Source: Desulfobacteraceae bacterium (GTDB lineage: Bacteria; Desulfobacterota; Desulfobacteria; Desulfobacterales; Desulfosalsimonadaceae). From it: a stretch of DNA of 35,828 bases. Positions 1-10,159 of the stretch are shown here, one piece after another; the stretch's first letter is position 1; every line of letters starts with the position of its first letter. The stretch spans positions 1 through 35,828 of the forward strand of contig JAIPDT010000012.1 in the NCBI GenBank assembly GCA_021737545.1. The letters are read 5' to 3'. The notes beneath the pieces are model-generated. The model was not told where the DNA came from, searched no databases, and saw only the letters and a list, made by a program, of their open reading frames with translations. A program made the translations under genes and the position numbers.

Positions 1-97
1 AAGTCCAATATCTGCGTTGCGCTGCATATCTGCGGAATTTCACGTACGATTAAGTACGCTGCATTCCTCGATATTTGCGCGCCTTGATCTTGAACTT
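1..97. repeat. Imperfect ~95-nt palindrome, probably a dispersed intergenic repeat
   Basis: The segment can fold back on itself. The core CGTAC (43-47) / GTACG (54-58) flanks a 6-nt loop GATTAA, and the arms keep matching imperfectly outward: GCGCTGCATATCTGCGGAAT on the left resembles the reverse complement of the right arm, and the ends read AAGTCCAA and TTGAACTT. No coding potential was seen. Elements of this form look like the REP/MITE-like intergenic repeats found in many copies in desulfobacterial genomes. That identity is inference, because only one copy is in this window. The left end coincides with the window edge, so the element may extend further. Confidence 0.55.
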
Positions 98-215
98 TTT
101 ACTTTGCCATCTAAAAATTGACTTTTTACGAAACTGTCATGTTTTGTCTTGCCAAAAATAACGTTTTACGGAAAAATAATTAAAGTTGGTTTTTTTCACG
201 AAAAGAGAGGGCGTT

Positions 216-968
216 ATGAAGGTAATTTTCGATGAATTTTTTTACAGGGTATACAGTTCGGATCCCGCCTCTGCGCCCGGCAGGATGGAAGCGATTGTGG
301 ACGGTTTGCCCTCGCATGCCGAGATGGTAGAACCGGAGCCTGCAACAGAAGAGCAGATTCTGCAGGCTCACACTGATGCCCACGTCCGCGGAATCAGGGC
401 TCAGGGATTATACGATTTTGCCGCCCTGGCGGCCGGCGGCGCGATACAGACAGCCCGCATCGCTCTTAAAGAGCCCGCTTTCGGACTGATCCGGCCGCCC
501 GGCCACCATGCCTCGGAAGACAGCGCATGGGGGTTTTGTTTTTTTAACAATATGGCAATCGCACTGCTGACTTTAAAGCAGGAAAAACTTATTGAAAACG
601 CGCTGATCCTGGATATTGATCTGCATTTCGGAGACGGCACGGTCAATATCCTGGGTAACTCGGACTGGGTGAGGATTTACAATCCCGTGGAAAACTCCCG
701 GGAAGAATATATGGAAGAAGTCGAAAAGATTCTTTCCGGACAAGCTGTTGATATTATAGGTATTTCAGCCGGATTTGACAATCATATGCAGGACTGGGGC
801 GGGTTGATGGCCACTATGGATTACTATCATATCGGCCTCATGGCCAAAAAAGCTGCAGTAAGGGCCGGAGGGGGTTGCTTCGCAATCCTTGAGGGCGGAT
901 ACAACCATTCCGTGCTTGGCAAAAATACGGCATCCCTGATAAACGGAATGGCAGAGCCGGCGGATTAA
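216..968 (+). CDS. Histone deacetylase-family amidohydrolase (AcuC/acetylpolyamine amidohydrolase-like)
   Basis: Zinc-dependent deacetylase of the arginase/deacetylase fold. Its likely substrates are acetyl-lysine or acetylated polyamines and the substrate cannot be told from sequence. All family signatures are present in 250 aa: RPPGHH (the His pair at about 97-98), GFCFFNN, DIDLHFGDGT (zinc ligands D125 and H127), AGFDNH (third ligand D178) and EGGY with the catalytic Tyr219. The start at 216 is chosen because AGAGAGG lies 5 nt upstream; an upstream in-frame TTG at 186 has no such site. At 250 aa it is shorter than the usual 300-340 aa because the N-terminus is compact, but no catalytic residue is missing. 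It is the first gene of a co-directional run and is followed after 43 nt by the SWIM gene. Cytoplasmic. The family call is secure and the substrate open. Confidence 0.88.
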   Translation: MKVIFDEFFYRVYSSDPASAPGRMEAIVDGLPSHAEMVEPEPATEEQILQAHTDAHVRGIRAQGLYDFAALAAGGAIQTARIALKEPAFGLIRPPGHHASEDSAWGFCFFNNMAIALLTLKQEKLIENALILDIDLHFGDGTVNILGNSDWVRIYNPVENSREEYMEEVEKILSGQAVDIIGISAGFDNHMQDWGGLMATMDYYHIGLMAKKAAVRAGGGCFAILEGGYNHSVLGKNTASLINGMAEPAD

Positions 969-1011
969 CTTGATCCTGATTTTCCAAGTTCTATAAGCTT
1001 GCAGGCTGTAT

Positions 1012-1365
1012 ATGGAAGACAAAAAACCAGAAAACGATCCATTTCGCGAATTGACCTGGGGAGATCTGACGGTCTGGGTCGGCCGTGACACGGTGTCACC
1101 CGGACAGCGTCTGCAGAGGCGGGGTGCCGTAGACGAGTTGGCCAAAACACCGAACGGTGGACTTTTGGCCTGGGTCAGGGCCGAGGAGAGGTTTGCCGCA
1201 TATGTGGTGTTTGAAGATGGAGAGCTGTTATGCAGGTGCGCCTGCCACGGAGAGTCCGCCTGTGAACACGGAATAGCTGTGATTCTCGAATATATTGCAC
1301 ATTTGAAGAAAAATCTAACGGTTCCCATTGCCCCTTCAAATGACCAGCGGTTTTACCTTGTCTGA
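1012..1365 (+). CDS. Small SWIM zinc-finger protein
   Basis: A 117-aa protein whose recognisable element is a SWIM-type zinc finger near residues 75-92: the CxC...CxH pattern appears as CRCACHGESACEH followed by a hydrophobic helix. The N-terminal ~70 residues have no motif I recognise. SWIM domains are known to bind DNA or protein and usually sit in larger proteins (SNF2 helicases, transposases); here the domain is nearly the whole protein. The ATG at 1012 lacks a strong ribosome-binding site and may be translated by coupling to the deacetylase 43 nt upstream. It is followed by ispF after 51 nt. A role as a nucleic-acid or protein-binding accessory factor is only inferred. Confidence 0.72.
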   Translation: MEDKKPENDPFRELTWGDLTVWVGRDTVSPGQRLQRRGAVDELAKTPNGGLLAWVRAEERFAAYVVFEDGELLCRCACHGESACEHGIAVILEYIAHLKKNLTVPIAPSNDQRFYLV

Positions 1366-1416
1366 GGGCCGCCTGCCAATGACGATTCTTTGAGTTGCGG
1401 GAAGGATGGTTTGTGA

Positions 1417-1884
1417 ATGCGTTCAGGCATAGGCTATGACATCCACCGGCTGGTTTCCGGTCGCCGCCTGGTGCTGGGCGGTATAGAAATAGAGTGTGAA
1501 AAAGGCCTGCTGGGACATTCTGATGCAGACGTGCTGCTCCACGCAATTTGCGATGCTTTGCTGGGAGCCGCAGCCATGGGCGATATCGGCCGGCATTTTC
1601 CGGATACCGATCCGGCATGGAAAGACGCATCCGGCATTACCCTGCTGGAAAAAACCTGGAGGATGGTTTCTGAAAAATTCTGCTCGGTGATAAACATCGA
1701 TGCAACCATATTCGCACAGGAGCCCAGGCTTTCGCCTTACATGACGGCGATGACTGAAAAAATTTCAGACTCTCTTGGAACCGAGAGCTCTCGGGTCAAC
1801 ATAAAAGCAACCACCACAGAAGGTCTCGGCATCATTGGAGATGCATCCGCCATAGCAGCCATGTGCGTAGTACTGCTTGAATAA
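1417..1884 (+). CDS. ispF: 2-C-methyl-D-erythritol 2,4-cyclodiphosphate synthase
   Basis: Converts CDP-ME 2-phosphate to ME-cPP and CMP in the non-mevalonate isoprenoid pathway; the family is a cytoplasmic homotrimer with active sites at subunit interfaces. The 155-aa product matches the usual ~159 aa. The zinc ligands D8, H10 (GYDIH) and H42 (LLHAICDALLGA) fall at the same numbers as in E. coli IspF, as do T132 and E135 in ATTTE. GHSDADV and DIGRHFPDTD are also present. GGGAAGGA ends about 10 nt before the ATG. Here it stands without ispD and precedes cysS by 70 nt, so ispD, if separate, lies outside the window. Confidence 0.97.
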   Translation: MRSGIGYDIHRLVSGRRLVLGGIEIECEKGLLGHSDADVLLHAICDALLGAAAMGDIGRHFPDTDPAWKDASGITLLEKTWRMVSEKFCSVINIDATIFAQEPRLSPYMTAMTEKISDSLGTESSRVNIKATTTEGLGIIGDASAIAAMCVVLLE

Positions 1885-1954
1885 ACCGATTTTTGATTTA
1901 TTTTTCAAATACCCGTAACCCGGATAACATGAGAAAAAAACGGATAAGGCTTAA

Positions 1955-3424
1955 ATGACCATAAAAGTATACAACACTCTTAGCCGTCAAAAAGAGATCC
2001 TGGAACCGCTAAACCCGGGAAAAATCCGGATGTACGTCTGCGGGCCGACCGTGTATGATTCCTGTCACATAGGCCATGCCCGCTCGGTGGTTGTTTTTGA
2101 CGTAATTTACAGGTATTTCAAGGCCCGCGGGTATGATGTCTTTTATGTGCGAAACTTCACGGACGTGGACGACAAGATCATCAACAGGGCCCGCTCCCTG
2201 GGCATGAGCCCGGATGAGGTGGCGCGAAAATATATCAACGAGTTCCATGAAGACATGGTTTCCCTGAACATGCGCCCCCCTGACCTGGAGCCGCTTGCAA
2301 CCGCTCATATCCCGCAGATTATCAGGATTGTAAAAATACTGGAAAAAAAGGGGTACGCATACTCCAGGGGTGGAGATGTGTTTTTTTCAGTCAACCGGTG
2401 GCCGGAGTACGGCAAGCTTTCGGGCAGGCGGCTTGATGATATGGAGGCCGGGGCCAGGGTGGAGGTGGATCCGCGAAAGGAAAACCCTTTTGATTTTGTT
2501 TTATGGAAGGCCTCCAAGCCCGGGGAACCTGCCTGGGACAGTCCGTGGGGCAGGGGGCGGCCCGGCTGGCATATCGAGTGCTCGGCAATGAGCGCTCAAT
2601 ATCTGGGCGAGACTTTTGATATTCACGGCGGCGGCAAGGACCTGATCTTTCCGCATCATGAAAACGAAATCGCCCAATCAGAGGCGGCTTTTGGAAAGTC
2701 GTTTGTAAGATACTGGATCCACAATGGGTTTATCAACATTAACCAGGAAAAAATGTCCAAGTCCCTGGGCAATTTCCTGATGGTAAAAGATATAGTAAGA
2801 GCCTGGCACCCTGAGGCGATGCGGCTGTTTCTGCTGTCAAACCATTACCGCTCGCCCCTGGATTACACTGAACAGGCCATGTACGAGGCCGCATCCGGAC
2901 TTGAAAAGATTTACGGACTTCTTTTGCGCATTGCTGATTTATTCGATAAATGGCCTCCCGGACCGGGGCTTGATAAAAATTTGTCTGAAACCAGCTCCGG
3001 AGAGCTGTGGGAACGATTTTGCGATGCCATGGATGATGATTTTAATACAGCCAGGGGCATCGGGGTTTTGTTTGAGGCTGTGCGACTTTTAAACCGCGAA
3101 CTCGATGAGAGAGGTTCAGCCGCGGTGGTGGACGACACCGAAGGGCTTTGCACGATTAGAGATATGATGCGCATAGGTGATGTTCTTGGAATTATGGCGC
3201 AGAATCCCGGCGGGTATTTTGAGCAGCACAAGGAGGCTGTGCTTGAATCCGGCGGCATTGATGAAGACTGGATTGAAAGCAGGATCAATGAACGCGCCGA
3301 AGCCCGCAAGGCAAAGGATTTTGCCAGGGCAGATGCGATCCGCGACGAGCTGAAGGAATTAAATATTGTTTTAGAGGACAGACCTGAGGGTACTGTCTGG
3401 AAGCACGGAGATGGAAAAGCGTAA
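1955..3424 (+). CDS. cysS: Cysteinyl-tRNA synthetase
   Basis: Class I aminoacyl-tRNA synthetase charging tRNA-Cys with cysteine, a cytoplasmic monomer. The 489-aa protein has the HIGH signature as CHIGHA (H38-H41) and KMSKS at 266-270. The four zinc ligands that discriminate cysteine are intact: C29, C209 (HIECSAMS), H234 and E238 (FPHHENE). The C-terminal DALR-type anticodon-binding segment is followed by the typical [16 protein letters not shown] helix, which ends the family. An AAGG sits about 6 nt before the ATG. The 3' end overlaps uvrB by 14 nt in another frame, which suggests coupled translation. No abnormal feature was seen. Confidence 0.98.
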   Translation: MTIKVYNTLSRQKEILEPLNPGKIRMYVCGPTVYDSCHIGHARSVVVFDVIYRYFKARGYDVFYVRNFTDVDDKIINRARSLGMSPDEVARKYINEFHEDMVSLNMRPPDLEPLATAHIPQIIRIVKILEKKGYAYSRGGDVFFSVNRWPEYGKLSGRRLDDMEAGARVEVDPRKENPFDFVLWKASKPGEPAWDSPWGRGRPGWHIECSAMSAQYLGETFDIHGGGKDLIFPHHENEIAQSEAAFGKSFVRYWIHNGFININQEKMSKSLGNFLMVKDIVRAWHPEAMRLFLLSNHYRSPLDYTEQAMYEAASGLEKIYGLLLRIADLFDKWPPGPGLDKNLSETSSGELWERFCDAMDDDFNTARGIGVLFEAVRLLNRELDERGSAAVVDDTEGLCTIRDMMRIGDVLGIMAQNPGGYFEQHKEAVLESGGIDEDWIESRINERAEARKAKDFARADAIRDELKELNIVLEDRPEGTVWKHGDGKA

Positions 3425-5429
3425 GTTAAGGCTTCAGACCCAAATGGTGCCAAAGGGCGATCAGCCCGGGGCCATAGAGTATCTGAGCCGGGGAGTCAAA
3501 GAAGAAAGGACTCATCAGGTCATGCTCGGGGTCACGGGTTCGGGCAAGACCTTTACCATGGCAAATGTAATAGAGTCCGTACAGAAGCCCACACTGGTGA
3601 TTGCGCCGAACAAAACACTTGCGGCACAGCTTTACACTGAGTTTAAATCGTTTTTTCCCGAAAACGCCGTGGAGTATTTTGTCAGCTACTACGACTATTA
3701 CCAGCCCGAGGCCTATATCCCTGTCTCTGATACCTATATACAAAAGGACTCCTCGATCAATGAAATGATCGACAAGATGCGCCATTCAGCCACCCGCTCC
3801 GTGTTGTCAAGAAGGGACGTGCTGGTAGTGGCAAGTGTATCCTGCATTTTCGGTTTGGGTGCACCCGAGGACTACCTTGCCATGAGGGTGAACCTGGACA
3901 CCGACATGGAAATGTCGCGAGGAAAGCTGCTGTCCGATCTTGTCGAAATGCAGTATCAGCGAAACGATATTGATTTCTCCCGCGGTGTTTTTCGGGTGCG
4001 CGGAGACCGGGTTGATATTTTTCCCGCATATGAAGAGGACCTGGCCGTGCGGGTGGAGTTTTTCGGAGATGTGATAGACGCCTTATCAGAGATAGATCCC
4101 CTTACGGGGCGTGTAAAACGGCGGTTAAACGGGGTTACAATATACCCTGCCAGTCATTACGTGACCCAGCGGCGCAGCAGGCGGCGCATCATTGAAGACA
4201 TCCAGCAGGAGTTAAAGGAGCGATTAGAATATTTCAGAGACGCCGGAAAGCTCATCGAGGCCCAGCGTATAGAGGAGCGTACCAATTATGACATGGAGAT
4301 GATCCAGGAACTCGGCTATTGCAACGGCATTGAAAATTATGCCAGACACATTACAGCCCGGGAGCCCGGTCAGCCCCCGCCCACGCTGCTCGACTATTTT
4401 CCTGAGGATTTTTTGATATTTATAGATGAAAGCCACATCTGCGTGCCCCAGTTGGGCGGCATGTTCAACGGCGATCGATCCAGAAAACAAACACTTGTGG
4501 AATACGGATTCCGCCTGCCATCGGCCCTGGACAACCGGCCACTGACATTTGACGAATTCCGCGCCCGCGTCAATAAAACAATTTATGTATCTGCCACTCC
4601 TGCCGATTATGAACTAAAAAAAGCCGGAGATGCGGTAGTCGAGCAGATCGCGCGGCCCACGGGCTTAATTGATCCTGAAATCGAAGTAAGAGGGGCGCAA
4701 AACCAGGTGGATGACCTGTTTGCCGAAATCCGGAAATGTGTGGAGGCAAATCAGCGTGTCCTGGTTACAACGCTTACCAAGCGCATGTCAGAAGACCTTA
4801 CGGAATACTATTTTGATCTGGGGATACGGGTCAGGTACCTGCACTCGGATGTAAAGACCCTGGAACGAATAGAGATTATAAGGGACCTGCGGGCCGGGGA
4901 ATTCGACGTGCTGGTGGGCATCAACCTGCTGCGCGAGGGCCTGGACATTCCCGAGGTTTCCCTGATGGCCATATTTGACGCGGACAAGGAGGGTTTTCTG
5001 CGCTCTGCACGCTCCCTGATTCAGACTTTCGGAAGGGCGTCTCGAAACGTGGACGGCAGGGTTATCATGTACGCAGATAAAGTCACCCCTGCAATGCGCC
5101 AGGCCATTGATGAAACCGAGCGCAGGCGGGCTATCCAGAAAGAATACAATGAAAAGCACGGTATAGTGCCTGCTACCATCGAAAAAACTCTGGTATCGGC
5201 ATTTGCGGCAAATTACGGTTCTGCTCAGGCTTCGCCGGCGCATCGGGTTTCGGAAAAAGCCGCGGCCTACGGCTCTGAAAAGGATCTGGAACGGCAGGTT
5301 ACGGATATGGAAGATAAAATGCGCAAAGCCGCCGACAACCTGGAGTTTGAAAAAGCGGCGGAGTACCGCGACCGCATTCACGAGTTAAAAAAAATGATGG
5401 TTTTTGATTTTGAAGCCGCAGCCGAATAG
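3411..5429 (+). CDS. uvrB: Excinuclease ABC subunit B
   Basis: Damage-verifying helicase-like subunit of nucleotide excision repair; UvrA loads it on DNA and it recruits UvrC. At 672 aa it is almost identical in length to E. coli UvrB (673). Walker A is GVTGSGKT (40-47). The Tyr-rich beta-hairpin that inserts into the duplex is [13 protein letters not shown] (about 92-104). Walker B/motif II is DESH (339-342), and motif VI is QTFGRASRN. The C-terminal UVR domain (about 635-672, [18 protein letters not shown]) is the part that contacts UvrC. The start overlaps the end of cysS, and uvrC starts inside its last codons. uvrA is not in the window. Confidence 0.98.
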   Translation: MEKRKLRLQTQMVPKGDQPGAIEYLSRGVKEERTHQVMLGVTGSGKTFTMANVIESVQKPTLVIAPNKTLAAQLYTEFKSFFPENAVEYFVSYYDYYQPEAYIPVSDTYIQKDSSINEMIDKMRHSATRSVLSRRDVLVVASVSCIFGLGAPEDYLAMRVNLDTDMEMSRGKLLSDLVEMQYQRNDIDFSRGVFRVRGDRVDIFPAYEEDLAVRVEFFGDVIDALSEIDPLTGRVKRRLNGVTIYPASHYVTQRRSRRRIIEDIQQELKERLEYFRDAGKLIEAQRIEERTNYDMEMIQELGYCNGIENYARHITAREPGQPPPTLLDYFPEDFLIFIDESHICVPQLGGMFNGDRSRKQTLVEYGFRLPSALDNRPLTFDEFRARVNKTIYVSATPADYELKKAGDAVVEQIARPTGLIDPEIEVRGAQNQVDDLFAEIRKCVEANQRVLVTTLTKRMSEDLTEYYFDLGIRVRYLHSDVKTLERIEIIRDLRAGEFDVLVGINLLREGLDIPEVSLMAIFDADKEGFLRSARSLIQTFGRASRNVDGRVIMYADKVTPAMRQAIDETERRRAIQKEYNEKHGIVPATIEKTLVSAFAANYGSAQASPAHRVSEKAAAYGSEKDLERQVTDMEDKMRKAADNLEFEKAAEYRDRIHELKKMMVFDFEAAAE

Positions 5430-7275
5430 TCAAACACCGGAGCAAAATGCGGACGGCCACGGGGCCGGGCTTGCAGAGACTCTGGCCCGCGTGCCGCACA
5501 GCCCCGGCGTTTATCTGATGAAAAATTCCGCCGGCAAAGTTATTTACGTAGGCAAGGCTGCGGATCTTAAAAACCGTCTGGGGTCATATTTTTCAAACTC
5601 GAGCCGGCTGGATGCCAAGACCGGCGTGCTTGTAAAACATATCTCAGAGTTTGAAACCATTGTGACGGCCTCCGAGGCCGAGGCCCTGATCCTGGAATCC
5701 AACCTGATCAAGCGCCACCGGCCCCGCTACAATGTGATCTTAAAGGATGATAAGCGCTATCCGTCCCTGCGCATAGATGTCAACCAGAAGTATCCAAATC
5801 TTACGATTGTGCGCAGGACAAAAAAGGACGGAGCCCTGTATTTCGGGCCGTACCCTTCTGCCGGAGCCGTCAGGCAGACTCTTAAGATGATTCACCGGAT
5901 GTTCAGGCTGCGAAAGTGCCGGTATTCACAGGTTAAGCCCCGCGAACGTCCCTGTTTAAACTATCAGATCGGAGCCTGTCTTGCACCGTGTTGCCGTGAA
6001 GTTGACCCTGAGGAGTACCGCAGAATTGTAAACGAGGTACGGATGTTTTTACAGGGCCGCACCCCTGATCTTATCCGCAGAATTGAATCCCAGATGCAGG
6101 AGGCTGCGGAATCCCGGGATTTTGAAACAGCCGCCAGGCTGAGAGACAAGATGTATGCCCTGGAAAAGACCATGGAAAAACAGGTGGCGGTTACCACCGA
6201 CTTTGTGGACCGCGACGTGATAGCATTCAAACGGGCACAGTCAAAAGCGGTGGTCATGTTGCTCAAGGTGAGAAACGGCTATCTTCAGGGGATGCGCGAT
6301 TTTTCCTTCTCAGACGAAATCTCGGCGGATCAGGAAATCCTGGGAGCATTTATCAAGCAGTATTACGGAGAAAACGAGTCGATACCGGATGAAATGCTGA
6401 CCGGCATAAAGTTGCCAGACCAGGAGTTATACGGGAGATGGCTGTCTGAAATCCGGAACAGAAAAGTGGTTCTGCGCACTCCCGTCCGCGGGGAAAAAGC
6501 CCGCTTGGTACGCATGGCTTATGAAAACGCCGGCCAGCGACTGGCAGCCATTACAGAAGAACAGAATACAGCAGCCCTTCTGCTTTCAGGTCTGCACAAA
6601 AGGCTGTCCCTTATGCGCTATCCCCGCAGGATCGAGTGTGTGGACAATTCCGGGCTTTTCGGCACCGACCTGGTTGCCGGTCTTGTGGTATTTGAAGACG
6701 GCGCGCCGGAAAAATCCGATTACAGGCAGTACAGGATAAGGCAAATTTCCGCCCAGGACGATTACGGTTGCATGAGGGAAGTGCTTTCCCGCAGATTTGC
6801 AGACATGGAAAAAGAAGATGCCATGCCAAAACCGGATCTGCTGATGGTAGACGGCGGCAAGGGGCAGCTCAATATCGCGCTTGCAGTATTAAAGGAACTG
6901 GGTATCTCCGGGCGTTTCAATGTAATCGGTATTGCCAAGAAAGACGAGCGCAAAGGCGAGAAAGAAGACAAGATCTATCTTCCCGGCAGGGCCAATCCAA
7001 TCAATTTTCAGAACAATATAGACGAGCTGCATCTTCTGCAGCGTATCCGGGATGAGGCCCACCGCAGGGCAATCTCCTTTCACAGGAAACGCCGCACCGA
7101 TCGCTCCCTTAAATCAGCATTAGACGATATTCCGGGAATCGGAAAGAAGCGCAAAGAGGTTCTGCTAAAGTACTACGGCAGCGTGCATGCCATTGGCAAT
7201 GCCCCGGTCGATGAACTGGCGGCCCTGCCGGGCATGACGAAAAAGGCGGCCGAAACCCTCCGCTCGGAGTTATAA
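5404..7275 (+). CDS. uvrC: Excinuclease ABC subunit C
   Basis: Dual-incision nuclease of nucleotide excision repair. Domains run in order: GIY-YIG nuclease making the 3' cut (about 29-110, GVYLMKN and VIYVGKA), a Cys-containing region, the UVR domain binding UvrB (about 220-255, [19 protein letters not shown]), the RNase H-like nuclease making the 5' cut (ECVDNSG, VDGGKGQ and the conserved His in [14 protein letters not shown]), and a C-terminal tandem helix-hairpin-helix ([25 protein letters not shown]). The length of 623 aa is typical. The start is uncertain: no ATG precedes the GIY-YIG domain, so TTG 5404 (or TTG 5410), overlapping uvrB by about 26 nt, is proposed with translation coupled to uvrB. 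The conserved part begins around residue 24, so a later GTG start cannot be excluded. Confidence 0.96.
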   Translation: MILKPQPNSQTPEQNADGHGAGLAETLARVPHSPGVYLMKNSAGKVIYVGKAADLKNRLGSYFSNSSRLDAKTGVLVKHISEFETIVTASEAEALILESNLIKRHRPRYNVILKDDKRYPSLRIDVNQKYPNLTIVRRTKKDGALYFGPYPSAGAVRQTLKMIHRMFRLRKCRYSQVKPRERPCLNYQIGACLAPCCREVDPEEYRRIVNEVRMFLQGRTPDLIRRIESQMQEAAESRDFETAARLRDKMYALEKTMEKQVAVTTDFVDRDVIAFKRAQSKAVVMLLKVRNGYLQGMRDFSFSDEISADQEILGAFIKQYYGENESIPDEMLTGIKLPDQELYGRWLSEIRNRKVVLRTPVRGEKARLVRMAYENAGQRLAAITEEQNTAALLLSGLHKRLSLMRYPRRIECVDNSGLFGTDLVAGLVVFEDGAPEKSDYRQYRIRQISAQDDYGCMREVLSRRFADMEKEDAMPKPDLLMVDGGKGQLNIALAVLKELGISGRFNVIGIAKKDERKGEKEDKIYLPGRANPINFQNNIDELHLLQRIRDEAHRRAISFHRKRRTDRSLKSALDDIPGIGKKRKEVLLKYYGSVHAIGNAPVDELAALPGMTKKAAETLRSEL

Positions 7276-7304
7276 GCTTTACCGGCACAGGGCTCCCGAT
7301 TTTT

Positions 7305-7333
7305 ACAGGGAAGGCGTTAACCGCCTTCCCTGT
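7305..7333. terminator. Stem-loop between convergent uvrC and mdh
   Basis: A perfect 12-bp stem (ACAGGGAAGGCG pairing with CGCCTTCCCTGT) closes a 5-nt loop, TTAAC. It begins 29 nt after the uvrC stop and ends 8 nt before the mdh stop, so it could end transcripts from both sides. Neither side has a proper U-tract: the + strand continues ATGTCAATTTATT, and the - strand continues with an A run. It may therefore act mainly as a 3'-end stabilising hairpin or need Rho. Confidence 0.7.
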
Positions 7334-7341
7334 ATGTCAAT

Positions 7342-8373
<1,032 letters not shown>

Positions 8374-8479
8374 TCATTGCCGCCGGCACTTGTCAAGCGC
8401 ATTTTTTTATTCCGGGCTGCCGCCTTTCGGTCTTGTATGCACCGCAGATGCAAACTCGGACGATTGCTGAAAAAATGTC

Positions 8480-8508
8480 TTGAGCAAACAGTATTTACAA
8501 AGTATTAT
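8480..8508 (+). promoter_or_regulatory. Putative sigma-70-type promoter for the DUF4388 gene
   Basis: TTGAGC (8480-8485), a 17-nt spacer, then TATTAT (8503-8508); the -10 matches the consensus at 5 of 6 positions and the -35 at 4 of 6. It lies about 60 nt before the ATG at 8570. Taking this as a promoter argues against the in-frame TTG at 8480 being the start codon. The rest of the ~295-nt mdh/DUF4388 divergent gap holds only a small hairpin (ATCTTTT/AAAAGAT, near 8348-8366) and no clear gene. Confidence 0.5.
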
Positions 8509-8569
8509 TTTATCGTATTTTAGCTACCGGCTTCAAAGAGAATTCATATGGACGCAGGAATGTGCTGTA

Positions 8570-9739
8570 ATGACCGATAAACCGGTTTTGAGAGGAAGTC
8601 TGGAATTTATTGGACTGGCGGAGCTGCTCCAGCAGCTCGGAGGCAACGCCAGCAGCGGAGTGCTCAAACTGGTAAGCGACTACGCGGAATATCCGGGTTA
8701 TATTTATTTAAAAGGCGGTGATCCCGTGGATGCGGAATTCGGAACTGAAACAGGTCTGAAAGCGTTTAATGAGTTTTTCGGCTGGAAGCAGGCCGAGTTT
8801 GAGTTTATAAACGAGGAGGTGGCCTGTGAGCGGGTCATCAAGAAAAGCCGAATGGAACTTATACTGGACGGTTTGAGAATGATTGACGAAGGACAGATTC
8901 CCACCAGAGGTCCGGACGAATCCGGGCAGAAAAAAAGCAGGTCCGAGAGCGCAGGGTTACCGCTGCTTAAAGGACCGGTAGTGGATTATGTTTATGTGGT
9001 AGACGAAGAAACCTTTGAAGACGGCCGGGAGATTGTAGCCCAGAACAGATTCGGCAACTGGTTCTGGGTCATTCTGGAGGGTGTAGCAGAAGTCGTGCGT
9101 GTAATGCCTGAAGGCCGCGCCCCGATTCTGCGTCTTTCCGAAGGCGCCTATATAGGCAGCATCGTATCGTTTTTAAGAGAAGGAAATGTCAGAAGCGCCA
9201 GCGTATACGCGGTAGGCCGGGTGCAGCTCGGGGTAATCGAGTCCGAACTCATAGCCAGGGAGTACTCGAATCTTTCGGAGTTGTTTCAGAACATACTGAT
9301 TTCAATTGACAAGCGCATGAGGCAGGTTACGGATGTTTGCGCAAAACTTGTTCTCAACCGGTTTGAGGCCGACGGCCAGAGCCCCCCGGGCAAGCTTTTC
9401 ATCGGACAGGGCAGAAACGAGGACCAGGTTATCAGAATTACAAGCGGACAGGCAGTGGTGTGCATCAAGACCGACATGGGATATGTACACCTGCTTACTC
9501 TTGTCCCCGGAGATATTCTGGGCCGGCTCCCTTATCTGAACACTGCTCATGAACCTTATTCAGCAGAAGTTTATGTATCCGGGGAATTTAATGCCACAAG
9601 GCTGGATACCGGGCAGGTGGAGCGGGAATACGAGCAGTTGTCAGGCACATTTAAAAACATGATACAGAATATGACCAATGGAATTTCCGTAACAACCGGC
9701 CGTGTTTTCGACCTGATCCGGAAGGCGGGAAAAGAGTAA
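8570..9739 (+). CDS. DUF4388 protein with two cyclic-nucleotide-binding-fold domains
   Basis: A 389-aa predicted cytoplasmic signalling protein. Residues 6-110 look like DUF4388 (RGSLEFIGLAELLQQLG, SGVLKLV, GYIYLKGGDPVDAEFG), a domain common in delta-proteobacterial regulators and related to the GTPase-associated MglA/gliding regulators. Two cNMP-binding-like beta-barrels follow: about 140-260 (NRFGNWFWVILEGVAEVV, LSEGAYIGSIVSFL) and about 280-375 (VIRITSGQAVVCI, LVPGDILGRLPYL). Neither carries an obvious cAMP phosphate-binding cassette (the RxA motif), so ligand binding is doubtful. No DNA-binding domain follows. The start at 8570 has AGGA 10 nt upstream; an upstream TTG (8480) overlaps the proposed -35. 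It lies 55 nt before a PilZ gene on the same strand, suggesting a joint role in c-di-GMP-linked motility or adhesion control. Confidence 0.75.
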   Translation: MTDKPVLRGSLEFIGLAELLQQLGGNASSGVLKLVSDYAEYPGYIYLKGGDPVDAEFGTETGLKAFNEFFGWKQAEFEFINEEVACERVIKKSRMELILDGLRMIDEGQIPTRGPDESGQKKSRSESAGLPLLKGPVVDYVYVVDEETFEDGREIVAQNRFGNWFWVILEGVAEVVRVMPEGRAPILRLSEGAYIGSIVSFLREGNVRSASVYAVGRVQLGVIESELIAREYSNLSELFQNILISIDKRMRQVTDVCAKLVLNRFEADGQSPPGKLFIGQGRNEDQVIRITSGQAVVCIKTDMGYVHLLTLVPGDILGRLPYLNTAHEPYSAEVYVSGEFNATRLDTGQVEREYEQLSGTFKNMIQNMTNGISVTTGRVFDLIRKAGKE

Positions 9740-9767
9740 GAAAACCAGCCCTCATTATTTTTAAGGA

Positions 9768-9783
9768 CCTTATAATTATAAGG
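9768..9783 (+). promoter_or_regulatory. Perfect 16-nt palindrome overlapping the PilZ ribosome-binding site
   Basis: CCTTATAATTATAAGG is perfectly self-complementary. As RNA it would form a 6-bp hairpin with an AATT loop whose 3' arm contains AAGG of the AAGGAG ribosome-binding site used by the ATG at 9795. As DNA it could be a dimeric operator. Either reading is an inference. Confidence 0.45.
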
Positions 9784-9794
9784 AGTACAGAACA

Positions 9795-10145
9795 ATGGAC
9801 AAACAGAAAAAGCGTCGTCAGCAGAGATATGAGTCGGTAAACCTGCTGTCATATGTTTGCCTCGATTCCGAGGGCAAGGAATGGAAACAGGGTATGGGCA
9901 GAAGCCTTAATATCAATGAGACAGGCGTCAAGCTCGAGACCCATGAACCAATCGAAACTCAGTACATTGTGCTTCTTGCAATCGGTATAGAAGACGAGGT
10001 CGTTGATATCAAGGGACAGGTGGTTTACTGTAATCGGGGCGAGTCAGGGCGGTTTGAATCAGGGATCGAGTTCTGTGAAATGGATTCAGACTCACTTGTA
10101 GTGTTAAGGAAGTTTGTGCAGGAGTTTAACAGAAAGTACGAATAA
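9795..10145 (+). CDS. Single-domain PilZ protein
   Basis: A 116-aa protein that is essentially one PilZ domain, the c-di-GMP receptor fold. The basic N-terminal cluster (KKRRQQRYE) supplies the RxxxR-type motif. The second motif, normally (D/N)xSxxG, reads NINETG: Asn in place of Ser at the third position, so affinity for c-di-GMP may be altered. The remainder ([17 protein letters not shown]) is the usual PilZ barrel. There is no signal peptide or membrane segment. A good AAGGAG lies 9-10 nt upstream, inside a palindrome. It follows the DUF4388 gene by 55 nt and precedes purC by 14 nt, so purC may be co-transcribed. Confidence 0.85.
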   Translation: MDKQKKRRQQRYESVNLLSYVCLDSEGKEWKQGMGRSLNINETGVKLETHEPIETQYIVLLAIGIEDEVVDIKGQVVYCNRGESGRFESGIEFCEMDSDSLVVLRKFVQEFNRKYE

Positions 10146-10159
10146 AAGCGGGGAGATTT

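Noticed and set aside
765-1328. Long minus-strand open frame opposite the deacetylase and SWIM genes
   Set aside because: It is antisense to two genes with clear domains, has no ribosome-binding site and no recognisable protein features.
2911-3453. 180-aa minus-strand open frame inside cysS
   Set aside because: Serine/proline-rich composition typical of the reverse frame of a GC-balanced coding gene; cysS is certain on the other strand.
4788-5381. 197-aa minus-strand open frame inside uvrB
   Set aside because: Antisense shadow of uvrB motifs V-VI and UVR domain; no start signals.
8480-8569. N-terminal extension of the DUF4388 protein from TTG 8480
   Set aside because: The TTG coincides with a good -35 hexamer and the extension lacks a ribosome-binding site; DUF4388 starts right after ATG 8570.
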